Assembly (NCBI RefSeq): GCF_016429065.1
Contig: NZ_JAELTX010000026.1
Span: 1 to 46,851, forward strand
Direction of reading: 5' to 3'
DNA length: 46,851 nt
DNA from: Pedobacter sp. ASV17
Lineage (GTDB): Bacteria > Bacteroidota > Bacteroidia > Sphingobacteriales > Sphingobacteriaceae
Below are positions 8,272 to 18,021 of the stretch, one piece after another (position 1 is the stretch's first letter; every line of letters starts with the position of its first letter). Below the pieces are notes generated by a model that was not told the DNA's origin, did not search any database, and saw only the letters and a program-made list of their open reading frames with translations. The position numbers and the translations under genes were made by a program.

Positions 8272-8874
8272 AATTAAAAATCTTTTAATTAAAACGATAG
8301 GGGGCTGGGATTGTTTGTGGTTTTTTGTTAAATCTTAGAATATCAAGACTTACGAAGTTTCTAAAACTTCGTAAGTCTGTGGGTAGAATCTAAACAAAAG
8401 TTAAACTGCGTAATTCTTTAGGTGAATTGTCCAGAGATTTCTCGTTGCACTCGAAATGACAAGAGGCCAAAGAGTAAGCGACGCCCTTGAATAGTTCGTC
8501 ATTGCCAGCTCGACTGGCAATCGTAATGCGATAGTTGGTTAATAGTTCAGTACCTCCTTGTAATGACGCAAAAGGTATCGTCGTCTCGACCTTGTGGAGA
8601 GATCTTTGAAATTGTATTGAAGATGGGTAAGGCTACAGAGTTTAAAGATTTCTCTCCCGATAAGTTCGTGACTGCGGTCGAAATGGCAAAGAGCCAAAAG
8701 TAAAAGTTTAAGCGGCTTTTGTGTTGTTCATTGATGTTAGCAGTGTCCTTGAATAGTTCGTCATTGCCAGCTCGACTGACAATCGTAATGCGATAAGCGG
8801 CTAAGTAGATGTACGTTTCCTTACGATTCCCGTTTTCACGGGAATCACGACGTATGAACGGTCCTGCGTAAAAC
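8272..8874. repeat. Repeat island without a convincing gene
   Basis: About 600 bases with no credible gene. It holds a P15 hairpin (8346-8378), half-elements of the AAATGAC family (about 8434-8453 and 8585-8690), a 49-base direct repeat with one mismatch (8485-8533 and 8747-8795) containing CATTGCCAGCTCGACTG, and a GATTCCCGT...ACGGGAATC hairpin at about 8825-8847. A 109-codon reverse frame here is composed of these repeats and is not a gene. Confidence 0.8.
8346..8378. repeat. Palindromic hairpin family P15, copy 3
   Basis: Arms identical to the copies at 1451 and 1614 (15 bp, perfect), loop CTA. Confidence 0.9.
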
Positions 8875-8910
8875 AAAAATCCCCAAGCCTAATGAAAGAT
8901 TTGGGGATTT
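8875..8910 (-). terminator. Rho-independent terminator of the sdhCAB operon
   Basis: On the reverse strand AAATCCCCAA and TTGGGGATTT pair around a 14-base loop, followed by a run of T. It lies 20 bases after the sdhB stop. Confidence 0.8.
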
Positions 8911-8930
8911 GTTTATAATGCAAATTGAAC

Positions 8931-9701
8931 TTATACTTCTTCTTCGCTGATAAATTTAGCGCTTAGGTAATCTCTGTTCATACGAGCGATGTTCTCTAAA
9001 GAAATACCTTTTGGACATTCAGCCTCGCAAGCACCAGTGTTGGTACAGTTACCAAAACCTTCTTCGTCCATTTGAGCTACCATGCTTTGTACCCTGCGGT
9101 AACGCTCAGGCTGTCCCTGTGGTAACAAAGCCAATTGTGATATTTTAGCTGAAACGAAAAGCATTGCCGAAGCATTTTTACAAGTAGCCACACAAGCACC
9201 ACAACCAATACAAGCAGCCGCTTCAAAAGCAGCATCAGCTTTAGATTTAGGAATTGGCAAGTTGTTTGCATCTTGCGCATTACCTGTGTTAACTGACACG
9301 AAACCACCTGCAGCAATTACGCGGTCAAAAGCAGAACGGTCTACCGCTAAATCCTTAATTACAGGGAATGCTTTTGCTCTCCATGGTTCAACTACAATAG
9401 TGTCACCGTCTTTGAATGAACGCATGTGTAATTGACAAGTAGTTACTAAGTCTTTTGGTCCGTGTGGTTGTCCGTTGATGAACATCGAGCACATTCCGCA
9501 GATACCTTCTCTACAGTCGTGGTCAAATACTACTGGCTCTTCGCCTTTGGTAATTAATTGTTCGTTTAAAACGTCAAACATCTCTAAGAAAGACATGTCT
9601 GGAGAAATATCAGAAAGCTTGTAATCAACTAGTTTTCCTGTTGATTTGCTATTTTTTTGACGCCAAACTTGTAGCGTTAAATTCATGTTTCCTGTACTCA
9701 T
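8931..9701 (-). CDS. sdhB: Succinate dehydrogenase/fumarate reductase iron-sulfur subunit
   Basis: 256 residues. It passes electrons between the flavin of SdhA and the quinone site. All cluster ligands are present: Cys63, Cys68, Cys71 and Cys89 for [2Fe-2S], [11 protein letters not shown] (Cys164, 167, 170, 174) and Cys219, Cys225, Cys229 in [15 protein letters not shown] for the [4Fe-4S] and [3Fe-4S] clusters. It is the last gene of sdhC-sdhA-sdhB, with an 80-base spacer of heptamer repeats before it and a terminator after it. Met6 is an alternative start. Confidence 0.95.
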   Translation of the reverse strand: MSTGNMNLTLQVWRQKNSKSTGKLVDYKLSDISPDMSFLEMFDVLNEQLITKGEEPVVFDHDCREGICGMCSMFINGQPHGPKDLVTTCQLHMRSFKDGDTIVVEPWRAKAFPVIKDLAVDRSAFDRVIAAGGFVSVNTGNAQDANNLPIPKSKADAAFEAAACIGCGACVATCKNASAMLFVSAKISQLALLPQGQPERYRRVQSMVAQMDEEGFGNCTNTGACEAECPKGISLENIARMNRDYLSAKFISEEEV

Positions 9702-9723
9702 TTTTTTAAATATTGAGTATCGA

Positions 9724-9782
9724 GTATTTAGTATTTAGTATTTAGAAAATCATCTAACTACTAAATACTAACATCTAAATAC
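9724..9782. repeat. Heptamer repeats in the sdhA-sdhB spacer
   Basis: Three tandem copies of GTATTTA (9724-9744) and two reverse-complement copies TAAATAC (9762-9768, 9776-9782) can fold into alternative hairpins between the two coding regions of the operon. Confidence 0.7.
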
Positions 9783-11761
9783 TATTTGTAATTTCTTTGT
9801 GCAACCTTAATGTTTTCGTAGTTCAATTCTTCTTTGTGTAATTCGAATTGACTTACGCCTTTATATTCCCAAGCAGCTACGTATGCAAAGTTTTCATCAT
9901 CACGTTTTGCTTCGCCTTCTTCAGTTTGGTGTTCTTCTCTAAAGTGACCGCCACAGCTTTCTTCTCTGTTAAGGGCATCTTTACACATCAATTCACCTAA
10001 CTCAATAAAATCTGCTACGCGGTGAGCTTTTTCTAACTCAGGGTTAAATTCATCCGCAGAACCTGGAACTTTTACATCAGCCCAAAACTCTTTACGCAAA
10101 TCCTGAATTTCTTGAATCGCTTGAGTTAAACCTTCTCTGTTACGAGCCATGCCACATTTTTCCCACATAATGTGGCCTAATCTTTTGTGGAAATGATCTA
10201 CAGATTTAGTTCCGTTGATGCTTAAGAACTTATCGATGGTTGCTTTTACTTCGTTTTCAGCTTCCACAAACGCAGGGTGGTCTGTAGGAATTGGTTTAGT
10301 TGCAATTTCTTTCGATAGGTAAGAACCAATCGTGTAAGGCAATACGAAATAACCGTCAGCCAAACCTTGCATCAATGCCGAAGCACCTAAACGGTTAGCA
10401 CCGTGGTCAGAGAAGTTAGCTTCACCTGTACAATACAAGCCAGGAATAGTGGTCATCAAATCATAATCAACCCAAACACCACCCATGGTATAGTGTACCG
10501 CTGGGTAAATACGCATTGGAGTTTCATATGGATTTTCGCCAGTAATTTGTGCATACATGTCGAACAAGTTACCGTACTTTTCTTTAATTACGGCAGTACC
10601 TAAGCGCATGCAAGTTTCTTTATCAGGATTATGGTTACCCGCTTTTGAAGCTTCGATACGGCCATAACGCTCTGTATTCGCTTTAAAATCTAAGTATACC
10701 GCTAATTTAGAACTACCTACACCATAACCAGCATCGCAACGCTCTTTTGCGGCACGAGAAGCTACGTCACGAGGTACCAAGTTACCAAAAGCAGGGTAAC
10801 GACGCTCTAAATAGTAATCTCTTTCGTCTTCTGGAATATCTGAAGCCTTACGGGTATCATCTTTCTTTTTAGGAACCCAGATACGTCCATCGTTACGTAA
10901 CGACTCCGACATCAAGGTTAATTTTGATTGGTGATCTCCAGAAACTGGAATACAAGTAGGGTGAATTTGAGTGTAGCAAGGGTTAGCAAAGAAAGCTCCT
11001 TTTTTGTGCACTTTCCAAGCTGCGGTAACGTTACTGCCCATAGCGTTGGTAGATAAGTAGAATACGTTTCCGTAACCACCTGTACCTAAAACCACCGCAT
11101 GGCCAAAGTGACGCTCTAATTCGCCAGTAATCAAGTTACGAGCAATAATACCACGAGCTTTACCATCTATCACTACTACATCAAGCATTTCGTGACGGGT
11201 GTACATTTGTACTTTACCCATCCCTACCTGACGCTCTAAAGCACTGTAAGCACCTAATAATAACTGTTGACCAGTTTGACCAGCAGCATAAAAAGTACGT
11301 TGAACTTGAGTACCACCAAAAGAACGGTTGTCTAACAAACCACCATATTCACGAGCCAAAGGAACCCCTTGAGCCACGCATTGATCAATGATATTGGCAC
11401 TAACCTCTGCTAAACGGTGTACGTTAGCCTCACGTGCTCTGTAGTCGCCACCTTTAATGGTGTCGTAAAACAAACGGTAAGTGCTATCACCATCATTTTG
11501 ATAGTTTTTTGCTGCGTTGATACCACCTTGAGCAGCAATAGAGTGTGCTCTACGAGGTGAATCTTGGAAACAAAAACATTTTACTTTGTAGCCCATTTCA
11601 GCTAGGGTAGCCGCTGCTGATGCACCTGCTAAACCAGAACCTACTACAATTACTTCAAGACTTCTTTTGTTCGCTGGGTTAACCAACGGCACAGAAGATT
11701 TATATTTAGTCCACTTTTGGGTCAATTCGCCCGCAGGGATATTTGAATTTAATTTCGACAT
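9782..11761 (-). CDS. sdhA: Succinate dehydrogenase/fumarate reductase flavoprotein subunit
   Basis: 659 residues, the length typical of the Bacteroidota/Wolinella-like (SdhABC type B) enzyme. It interconverts succinate and fumarate at the FAD. The dinucleotide fold [10 protein letters not shown] is at 41-50 and [11 protein letters not shown], with the histidine that usually carries covalent FAD, at about 72-82. HPTCIP and [12 protein letters not shown] are substrate/FAD motifs, and [15 protein letters not shown] near the C-terminus is characteristic. It lies 32 bases after sdhC in the same operon. Confidence 0.96.
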   Translation of the reverse strand: MSKLNSNIPAGELTQKWTKYKSSVPLVNPANKRSLEVIVVGSGLAGASAAATLAEMGYKVKCFCFQDSPRRAHSIAAQGGINAAKNYQNDGDSTYRLFYDTIKGGDYRAREANVHRLAEVSANIIDQCVAQGVPLAREYGGLLDNRSFGGTQVQRTFYAAGQTGQQLLLGAYSALERQVGMGKVQMYTRHEMLDVVVIDGKARGIIARNLITGELERHFGHAVVLGTGGYGNVFYLSTNAMGSNVTAAWKVHKKGAFFANPCYTQIHPTCIPVSGDHQSKLTLMSESLRNDGRIWVPKKKDDTRKASDIPEDERDYYLERRYPAFGNLVPRDVASRAAKERCDAGYGVGSSKLAVYLDFKANTERYGRIEASKAGNHNPDKETCMRLGTAVIKEKYGNLFDMYAQITGENPYETPMRIYPAVHYTMGGVWVDYDLMTTIPGLYCTGEANFSDHGANRLGASALMQGLADGYFVLPYTIGSYLSKEIATKPIPTDHPAFVEAENEVKATIDKFLSINGTKSVDHFHKRLGHIMWEKCGMARNREGLTQAIQEIQDLRKEFWADVKVPGSADEFNPELEKAHRVADFIELGELMCKDALNREESCGGHFREEHQTEEGEAKRDDENFAYVAAWEYKGVSQFELHKEELNYENIKVAQRNYK

Positions 11762-11793
11762 TTACTTAATCTTATTTAATTAAACGTTTCGGT

Positions 11794-12462
11794 TTAGCCA
11801 ATCCAACCTAAGTAGATAGATATTGGCATTAATGCAAAAATGATAGGTACAATAATGGAGAACCATATGCCTACAGTTTTTACCACAGGAGTCCACTTTT
11901 TGTGGTTCCAGCCCATTGTTTGAAAAGCTGATTGGAAACCGTGCAATAAGTGATAGCCTAGTGAAATAACACCCAATACATAAACAACCACTACCCAAAG
12001 TTCTTGGAAAATCATTACAATGTTTTGGAAAGTGTTGTGCTCCTGGTGTGTGTAAACAGCCACTTTAGTTGGCCACCAAAAATGATAAAGGTGCAATACC
12101 AAAAACATTAAAATTAAGGTGCCCAATAAACCCATGCTGCGAGAGTACCACTTGCTGTTGGCCGATGCCTTGTTGTAGGCATATTTCTCTGGTCTCGCGG
12201 CATTGTTTTGCGAGGTTAAAATAATGGCCTGTACAATGTGAAGGATAATCCCTACGAATAATCCAACCTCCATAATACGGATCACAATGTTGTGCCCCAT
12301 GAAATCGGCGGCTACATTGAAAGTTTCTCCACTGTCATTTAAAAAAATCAGCGCATTTATAGATACGTGAACAATAAGGAACGAAATCAAGAAAAGACCC
12401 GTTAGCCCCATTACAAACTTTTTACCTATAGACGACGTAAAAGCTTTACTTAAACTACTCAT
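11794..12462 (-). CDS. sdhC: Succinate dehydrogenase cytochrome b subunit
   Basis: 222 residues with five hydrophobic helices, the fused membrane anchor of b558-type SDH/FRD. Candidate haem-ligand histidines sit in LIVHVS, ADFMGHNIV, ILHIVQ and GYHLLHGFQ. It anchors SdhAB to the membrane and passes electrons to or from menaquinone. First gene of the operon. Confidence 0.93.
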   Translation of the reverse strand: MSSLSKAFTSSIGKKFVMGLTGLFLISFLIVHVSINALIFLNDSGETFNVAADFMGHNIVIRIMEVGLFVGIILHIVQAIILTSQNNAARPEKYAYNKASANSKWYSRSMGLLGTLILMFLVLHLYHFWWPTKVAVYTHQEHNTFQNIVMIFQELWVVVVYVLGVISLGYHLLHGFQSAFQTMGWNHKKWTPVVKTVGIWFSIIVPIIFALMPISIYLGWIG

Positions 12463-12490
12463 TAGATTGTTTATTTATATTACTAGTGTG

Positions 12491-12498
12491 CAAATCTA
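12491..12498 (-). promoter_or_regulatory. -7 box TAGATTTG for sdhCAB
   Basis: Perfect TAnnTTTG match on the reverse strand, 28 bases before the sdhC ATG. No TTG at the usual -33 spacing. Confidence 0.55.
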
Positions 12499-12814
12499 TC
12501 TAAAATATGAAAACTTATTGGGAATAAAACTTACAAAAAACCGACAAACCAGCAATTTAGAAACGTTCTAAGTAAAATGGCATTTTGGCAACGTTTGCAC
12601 TTGTTGTTTAAGGAGTTAAAATTGGAAATATACGCTGCTATGATCGAGATCCTTCACTATCGTTCAGGATGACAAGGGGAAAGTAAAAGCATATCCACCG
12701 CCATCAGGTTGATAACACAAATTTTCTACATCAAACCTATTGTATTAGTAAAACCTGCGAGATATCGACGGAGGCCTCTGTTTTGCGAAAAAAATTAGCT
12801 AAAATTACAAGGAG
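12499..12814. other. Intergenic stretch between sdhC and the DEAD-box helicase
   Basis: About 320 bases with no gene. It contains a half-element GATCCTTCACTATCGTTCAGGATGAC-like word at about 12649-12674, similar to other degenerate palindrome fragments in the window, and nothing else recognisable until the hairpin at 12815. Confidence 0.6.
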
Positions 12815-12816
12815 AC

Positions 12817-12847
12817 TTGCTTTTAGCACTAAAAGCAGGTACTTTTA
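12817..12847 (+). promoter_or_regulatory. Possible promoter of the DEAD-box helicase gene, overlapping a hairpin
   Basis: TTG (12817-12819), a 20-base spacer and TACTTTTA (12840-12847, 7 of 8 to TAnnTTTG) fit Bacteroidota promoter geometry. The same bases form a stem of 12 pairs (one wobble) at 12815-12840 around TGCTTTTAG-CA-CTAAAAGCA. This argues that the TTG at 12817 is a -33 element and not a start codon. Confidence 0.4.
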
Positions 12848-12870
12848 TAGTCAATTTATTAGATAAAATA

Positions 12871-14103
12871 TTGGATTTTAAAGAATTTGGATTTAACGCT
12901 GAGCTTTTAGAAGGCTTACTAGCAATGGGCTTTAAAAATGCGACGCCCATACAGCAACAGGCCATTCCCATCATTAGCGAAAACAAGGATTTAATTGCTT
13001 GTGCACAAACTGGTACAGGTAAAACTGGCGCTTATTTGTTGCCGTTGATGAACCTGTTGACCCAAAAGCACGAACGACATAATAACGTATTGATTTTAGC
13101 GCCAACCCGTGAGTTGGCCCAACAGATAGATGTACAGGTAGAAGCGCTTTCTTACTTTACCAACATTAGCTCGCTAACCGTATATGGTGGTGGAGATGGG
13201 GTAGCTTATGATCAGCAAAAGAGATCAATGCGTGACGGTGTGGATATTATTATTGCCACACCAGGCAGGTTGATTTCGCATTTGGCATCTGGAACACTAA
13301 AAATGGACAAGTTGGAACATTTGGTGTTGGACGAAGCCGACCGTATGCTAGACATGGGTTTTTATGATGATATCATGAAAATTGTGGGCTATTTGCCAAC
13401 AAAGCGTCAAACAGTGATGTTCTCGGCTACCATGCCGCCCAAAATAAGAAAGCTGGCTAACAGTTTATTGCAGCAGCCCGAGCAAATTAACATTTCGATT
13501 TCTAAACCTGCGGAAGGGATTAACCAACAGGTGTATTTGATCCACGATGATCAGAAAATTGCCCTGCTAACGGAAATCTTAAAATCTGCTGATTACAACC
13601 GCATCATCGTATTTGCAGGTCGTAAGGAAAAGGTGAAGGAATTAGGCAAGGTATTTAGAAAATTGGGACTTAAGGCCGAAGCATTCCACAGCGATTTGGA
13701 ACAGAAGGAACGAGAAGCCATTATGTTGGACTTCAAGAATAGCAAGCTCAATGTGCTCATTGGTACCGATGTGTTGAGTAGAGGAATTGATGTAACAGGA
13801 ATTGATTTGGTAATCAACTTTGATGCCCCGCAGGATCCTGAAGATTATATTCACCGTATTGGACGTACCGCTCGTGCAGCAACTACAGGAACAGCCATTA
13901 CCTTGGTTAATCCGAAAGACAAGCGACGTTTAGCCAATATCGAAAAGTTAATTGAACGTCCTATTGAGCGCATTCCTCTTCCTGAACATTTAGGAGAGGC
14001 ACCGAAGGAGCAGCCCGAGGGAGAGAAGAAGCCTTATAAAAAGAAGAAGAAAAAGTTTTTTAAGAAAAAGCCCAAAGAGGGTCAGCCACAGATACACAAA
14101 TAA
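12871..14103 (+). CDS. DEAD-box ATP-dependent RNA helicase
   Basis: No ATG precedes the Q motif, so the start must be non-ATG. The TTG at 12871 gives M-DFKEFGFNAELLEGL, matching normal family N-termini (410 residues). Motifs in order: Q motif (FKEFGF...ATPIQQQAIP), I (AQTGTGKT, about 45-52), Ia (PTRELAQQ), Ib (TPGRL), II (DEAD), III (SAT), IV (VFAGRKEKV), V (GTDVLSRGIDV) and VI (HRIGRTAR). A lysine-rich tail (KPYKKKKKKFFKKK) probably binds RNA. RNA remodelling in ribosome assembly or at low temperature is the usual role. The last codons (QPQIHK) are encoded by the left inverted repeat of the GxxExxY unit. Confidence 0.9.
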   Translation: MDFKEFGFNAELLEGLLAMGFKNATPIQQQAIPIISENKDLIACAQTGTGKTGAYLLPLMNLLTQKHERHNNVLILAPTRELAQQIDVQVEALSYFTNISSLTVYGGGDGVAYDQQKRSMRDGVDIIIATPGRLISHLASGTLKMDKLEHLVLDEADRMLDMGFYDDIMKIVGYLPTKRQTVMFSATMPPKIRKLANSLLQQPEQINISISKPAEGINQQVYLIHDDQKIALLTEILKSADYNRIIVFAGRKEKVKELGKVFRKLGLKAEAFHSDLEQKEREAIMLDFKNSKLNVLIGTDVLSRGIDVTGIDLVINFDAPQDPEDYIHRIGRTARAATTGTAITLVNPKDKRRLANIEKLIERPIERIPLPEHLGEAPKEQPEGEKKPYKKKKKKFFKKKPKEGQPQIHK

Positions 14104-14582
14104 TATTTAATTATCTGTTTAATAAATCTTTAAAGTAAGAATAAAATGGCCTATGAATTTTATTTTGAAAGAAGAAACATATGAAGTTATTGGACTTTGT
14201 ATGGAAGTTCATAGCCAGTTAGGAGCTGGATTTTTAGAGATTGTTTATAAAGATGCGCTTGAATATGAGTTTCAAAAAGCAAACATGTTTTATAAACGTG
14301 AGCAAGAGTATTGTGTAAATTATAAAGGAACTATTTTGCCACATAAATTTTTTGCAGATTTTGTGGTTTTTGATAGCATTGGTTTAGAGATTAAATGTGC
14401 AAGTGGTATCGTGGACGAGCATATAGCACAAGCTATCAATTATCTGAAGATTTCTAGAAATAGAATAGCCCTTGTTGTTAACTTTGGGGAAACGCGCTTA
14501 AATTATAAGAGGCTGATATTGTAACATCCTGATAAGATTTTATACTTATTGATTTTAAAAAAATCATTTGTGCATCTGTGGC
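14085..14582. mobile_element. GxxExxY unit bounded by 20-bp inverted repeats
   Basis: The left end GCCACAGATACACAAATAAT (14085-14104) and the reverse complement of the right end, GCCACAGATGCACAAATGAT (14563-14582), agree at 18 of 20 positions. Between them is only the GxxExxY gene. The left end overlaps the last codons of the helicase, and the right end stops 13 bases before the rarA ATG. The layout is that of a small inserted cassette. No transposase or clear target duplication is visible, so mobility is an inference. Confidence 0.55.
14153..14524 (+). CDS. GxxExxY protein (PD-(D/E)XK-like)
   Basis: 123 residues, full length for the GxxExxY family, named for the motif seen here as GFLEIVY (about residues 25-31). 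Later blocks are FFADFVVFDSIGLEIKCASGI, which resembles the D...ExK active site of PD-(D/E)XK nucleases (Asp66 region, then Glu-Ile-Lys), and QAINYLKISRNRIALVVNFGE. The cellular role of the family is not established; nuclease activity is inferred from the fold. It lies alone between 20-bp inverted repeats. Confidence 0.88.
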   Translation: MNFILKEETYEVIGLCMEVHSQLGAGFLEIVYKDALEYEFQKANMFYKREQEYCVNYKGTILPHKFFADFVVFDSIGLEIKCASGIVDEHIAQAINYLKISRNRIALVVNFGETRLNYKRLIL

Positions 14583-14595
14583 CAAAACAAACGTT

Positions 14596-15876
14596 ATGCA
14601 AAACCTAATACCATTAGCCGAAAGATTACGACCAAAAAGCCTTGATGAATATGTAGGGCAAAAGCATTTGGTGGGCGAAGGTGCAGTGTTGCGAAAGGCC
14701 ATTGAAAGTGGTCGTATCCCATCCATGATTTTTTGGGGTCCACCAGGAGTAGGAAAAACAACTTTGGCCACCATCATTTCCCAAAACCTGGATCGTCCCT
14801 TTTTTGCATTAAGTGCCATCAATTCGGGTGTGAAAGACGTAAGGGAAGTGATCGATAAAGCTGCCGCGATGAAAGGTGGTTTTATGGGTATGCCTGTTTT
14901 GTTTATTGACGAGATTCATCGATTCAGCAAGTCGCAGCAAGACAGTTTACTGGGGGCGGTAGAACGAGGATTGGTTACTCTAATTGGAGCAACTACCGAA
15001 AATCCAAGTTTCGAAGTCATCTCAGCTTTGCTATCCAGATGCCAGGTTTACATTCTCCAGAATTTAACGGAAGAAGAGCTGGTTGGATTGCTAAATACGG
15101 CCATCACCAAAGATGAAGTCCTCTCAAAAAAGAAGATAAAAATTAAGGAGCACGAAGCACTAATTCGTTTAAGTGGAGGCGATGCCAGAAAGCTATTGAA
15201 TGTTTTAGAGATTGCCGTTAACGGAATAGGCGGAGATAAACTAGAACTGACCAATGAAAATGTGTTGGCCCATGCGCAGCAAAACTTGGCACTATATGAC
15301 AAGGCTGGCGAGCAACACTACGATATTATTTCGGCCTTTATCAAATCCATTAGAGGTAGCGATCCCAATGCTGCGGTATATTGGCTGGCCAGAATGATAG
15401 AAGGCGGGGAAGATCCTTTATTTATTGCTCGTAGGTTGTTGATTCTAGCTTCCGAGGATATTGGCAATTCTAACCCTAATGCACTGCTTTTAGCTAACAA
15501 TTGCTTTCAGGCGGTAAATGTGATTGGCTTTCCCGAAGCTCGCATTATCCTTTCGCAGTGTGTAACCTATTTGGCGTCCTCTGTAAAAAGCAATGCTTCG
15601 TATATGGCCATTAATCATGCCCAAGCCTTGGTAAAAGAAACGGGAGATTTGCCAGTGCCTTTACATTTACGTAATGCCCCAACTAAATTGATGAAGAACA
15701 TTGGTTACGGTGCTGACTACAAATATTCGCATGCTTATGATGGGAACTTTGAAGCACAGGAATACCTGCCAGAAAAATTAAGTGGCACCAAGCTGTACGA
15801 CCCAGGGAAAAACCCCGCAGAAGAAAAGCTAAGAGAGAAATTAAGACAGAACTGGAAGAATAAATACAATTATTAA
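14596..15876 (+). CDS. rarA: Replication-associated recombination protein A (AAA+ ATPase)
   Basis: The frame is open from a GTG at 14578, but the ATG at 14596 ([22 protein letters not shown]) is the family start (426 residues). RarA/MgsA acts at stalled replication forks and resembles clamp-loader ATPases. Walker A is GPPGVGKTT (48-56), Walker B/DEIH is LFIDEIHRF (Asp105-His108), sensor 1 is GATTENPSF, and the C-terminal tetramerisation domain ends [22 protein letters not shown]. The right inverted repeat of the GxxExxY unit lies just before the start. Confidence 0.94.
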   Translation: MQNLIPLAERLRPKSLDEYVGQKHLVGEGAVLRKAIESGRIPSMIFWGPPGVGKTTLATIISQNLDRPFFALSAINSGVKDVREVIDKAAAMKGGFMGMPVLFIDEIHRFSKSQQDSLLGAVERGLVTLIGATTENPSFEVISALLSRCQVYILQNLTEEELVGLLNTAITKDEVLSKKKIKIKEHEALIRLSGGDARKLLNVLEIAVNGIGGDKLELTNENVLAHAQQNLALYDKAGEQHYDIISAFIKSIRGSDPNAAVYWLARMIEGGEDPLFIARRLLILASEDIGNSNPNALLLANNCFQAVNVIGFPEARIILSQCVTYLASSVKSNASYMAINHAQALVKETGDLPVPLHLRNAPTKLMKNIGYGADYKYSHAYDGNFEAQEYLPEKLSGTKLYDPGKNPAEEKLREKLRQNWKNKYNY

Positions 15877-15974
15877 GCTATCCCTATTTGTTTGCCCTCA
15901 GATTAATTTTATTTTAGACCGCTTAACTACAAGAATTTTAAAAACAAATAACACACACAAAAAAAACATGTACC

Positions 15975-16481
15975 ATGAAACATCAAATTATCATTAACAA
16001 AACCACTGCTTTACTTTTAGCGGGGTGTATTTTATTGGCTAGCTGTTCTAGCAAAACCCTAATTCAGTCAAATCCTAGCGGAGCAAAAGTGTATTTGAAT
16101 GGAGAAGCTGTTGGCACAACGCCGTACACACATGAAGACACAAAGATTGTGGGGAGTACTACCTCAGTTAAATTAGAAAAGGAAGGTTACGAGCCTTTCA
16201 TTACTTCTTTTTCTAGAAATGAAAAAGCAGATGCAGGCGCAATTATTGGAGGTATCTTTGTTTTGTTCCCATTTCTGTGGACAATGAAGTACAAGCCAGA
16301 ACGCACTTATGAATTAATTAAAAGTGGAAATGCGGCTACTGTAGTAACTAAAGAAGGCAGTCAAGTTGAAACCAAGACAAAGGCGGATAAGCTTCGTGAA
16401 CTAAAGAAACTCTTGGATGAAAAACTGATTACGCAAGAAGAATACGATTCGGAAAAGAAGAAGATCCTATCAGAATCATAA
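15975..16481 (+). CDS. Lipoprotein with PEGA and SHOCT domains
   Basis: 168 residues. A lipoprotein signal ends at LASC (about Cys24). Residues 28-75 form a PEGA repeat (IQSNPSGAKVYLNGEAVGTTPY...KLEKEGYEP), a cell-surface beta module. A hydrophobic segment AGAIIGGIFVLFPFLW follows at about 90-105. The C-terminus (KLRELKKLLDEKLITQEEYDSEKKKIL) is a SHOCT motif, a short helical oligomerisation module. Function unknown; probably envelope-associated. Confidence 0.85.
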   Translation: MKHQIIINKTTALLLAGCILLASCSSKTLIQSNPSGAKVYLNGEAVGTTPYTHEDTKIVGSTTSVKLEKEGYEPFITSFSRNEKADAGAIIGGIFVLFPFLWTMKYKPERTYELIKSGNAATVVTKEGSQVETKTKADKLRELKKLLDEKLITQEEYDSEKKKILSES

Positions 16482-16544
16482 AATATGAATTGGTTTGCGG
16501 TTAATGCCGTGAATGATCAATGGAACCATCAAATTTTAAGCTAA

Positions 16545-18017
16545 ATGATATCAATATTTTTATCACATCAATGGAAATCCTTTTGGCGTAGCCGAAATAA
16601 AGCAGGAAGTATTGCCGCTCAAATAGTACTGGGCTTTTTTATGCTTTATTTTTTGGCAGTAGCGGTAGGAATAGGTTTTTGGATGACTGCAATTATCGAA
16701 AAGGTCATGCCCAATGTCAATCCAGTAATCGTGTTTAACGGATTGATTTTATATTATTTTTTGCTGGACTTGGCCATCAGGATACAAATGCAGGAGCTCC
16801 CTACACTAAGTGTTGTCCCCTATCTGCATTTAAATATCTCTAGGCAAACCATTGTTAATTTTTTGAACCTTAAATCGCTAGTTTCCTTTTTTAACATCCT
16901 ACCCTTATTTATTTTCTTGCCCTTTATATTTATCAATATCAACGCGGCAAGCGGGGCAACTGGAGTAGTGGCCTATTTGGCCTCAATATTGGGACTTATC
17001 TTGTTCAATAACTTTCTGGTGCTTTACATTAAGCGTAAGGCCATTAATAATGTGGCAATTTTTGCGGTAGGTATCGTGGTTATTTTGGGCTTGGCCGCAT
17101 CTGACTATTACGGTTTTATTTCTATCCGAAATTTCTCCAACTTGGTTTTCCAAACGGTTGCTAAATACCCTTTTCTAGCGTTGATTTTTCCCATCATGGC
17201 TTTTACCGTTTTTTACATCAACAGCAAATTTTTAAAGGCCAATTTGTATACCGAAGAGTTGAGCTCGAAGAATGAGAAAAAGGTGAGTACCGATTATCCT
17301 TTCCTTAATCAATTTGGTAGGGTTGGAGAATTAGCAGCGTTAGAGTTGAAATTGATTTTAAGGCATAAGCGTTCCAGAAGCTCTGTCATTATGGGCTTTA
17401 TGTTCCTGTGCTATGGTTTCTTTTTTTACCGTATGCCCTTAATAGACGGTGACGAATTTGGTAAAATGCTATTTGCCGCCGTGTTTATGACGGGGATCAA
17501 TATTTCAGTTTATGGACAGTTTATGTTTGCTTGGCAAAGTGCACATTTTGATGGTTTGCTGACCAACAAAATTAACCACAGAGATTTTATCAAAGCTAAA
17601 TTTTTGCTCTTTACCATGAGCAGTACCATCATTACGTTACTTTCTAGTTTCTATGGTTTCATGAGCTATAAATTGCTGCTGTTGCATTTGGCTGCATACT
17701 TATATAATATTGGAGTGGGCACTATTGTAGTACTTTATGCTGCCAACTTTAATTACAAACGATTGGACATTACCCGCAGTGCGAGCTTTAATTGGCAGGG
17801 GGTAGGTGCTACACAATGGTTGCTAGGTTTGCCATTGCTTTTGCTTCCAATAATTATTTATTTACCATTTGGCATCTTTAATCTGCCTTATTGGGGTTTG
17901 GCAACATTGGCTTTTTTAGGCCTGCTAGGTTTGCTAATGCGCAATTTTTGGGTAGGTGTAATTGTAAGGAAATTTGAAGAACAACGTTATAAAATAGCCG
18001 AAGGCTTTAGAGAATAA
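16545..18017 (+). CDS. ABC transporter permease, DUF5687 family
   Basis: 490 residues with roughly eleven to twelve hydrophobic segments and no ATPase motifs. The start MISIFLSHQWKSFWRSRNKAG and overall layout match Bacteroidota DUF5687 membrane proteins. Only four bases separate its stop from the ATPase gene, so the two form an operon and one exporter. The exported substrate is unknown. Confidence 0.82.
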   Translation: MISIFLSHQWKSFWRSRNKAGSIAAQIVLGFFMLYFLAVAVGIGFWMTAIIEKVMPNVNPVIVFNGLILYYFLLDLAIRIQMQELPTLSVVPYLHLNISRQTIVNFLNLKSLVSFFNILPLFIFLPFIFININAASGATGVVAYLASILGLILFNNFLVLYIKRKAINNVAIFAVGIVVILGLAASDYYGFISIRNFSNLVFQTVAKYPFLALIFPIMAFTVFYINSKFLKANLYTEELSSKNEKKVSTDYPFLNQFGRVGELAALELKLILRHKRSRSSVIMGFMFLCYGFFFYRMPLIDGDEFGKMLFAAVFMTGINISVYGQFMFAWQSAHFDGLLTNKINHRDFIKAKFLLFTMSSTIITLLSSFYGFMSYKLLLLHLAAYLYNIGVGTIVVLYAANFNYKRLDITRSASFNWQGVGATQWLLGLPLLLLPIIIYLPFGIFNLPYWGLATLAFLGLLGLLMRNFWVGVIVRKFEEQRYKIAEGFRE

Positions 18018-18021
18018 AACT

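Noticed and set aside
8547..8876. 109-codon reverse frame in the repeat island
   Set aside because: It is made of palindromic repeats, has no domain-like pattern and runs into the sdh terminator.
12817..12819. TTG at 12817 as helicase start
   Set aside because: It lies inside a stable hairpin and fits a -33 promoter element; the TTG at 12871 gives the normal N-terminus. The AAGGAGA before it is only one base away, too close to serve as a ribosome site.
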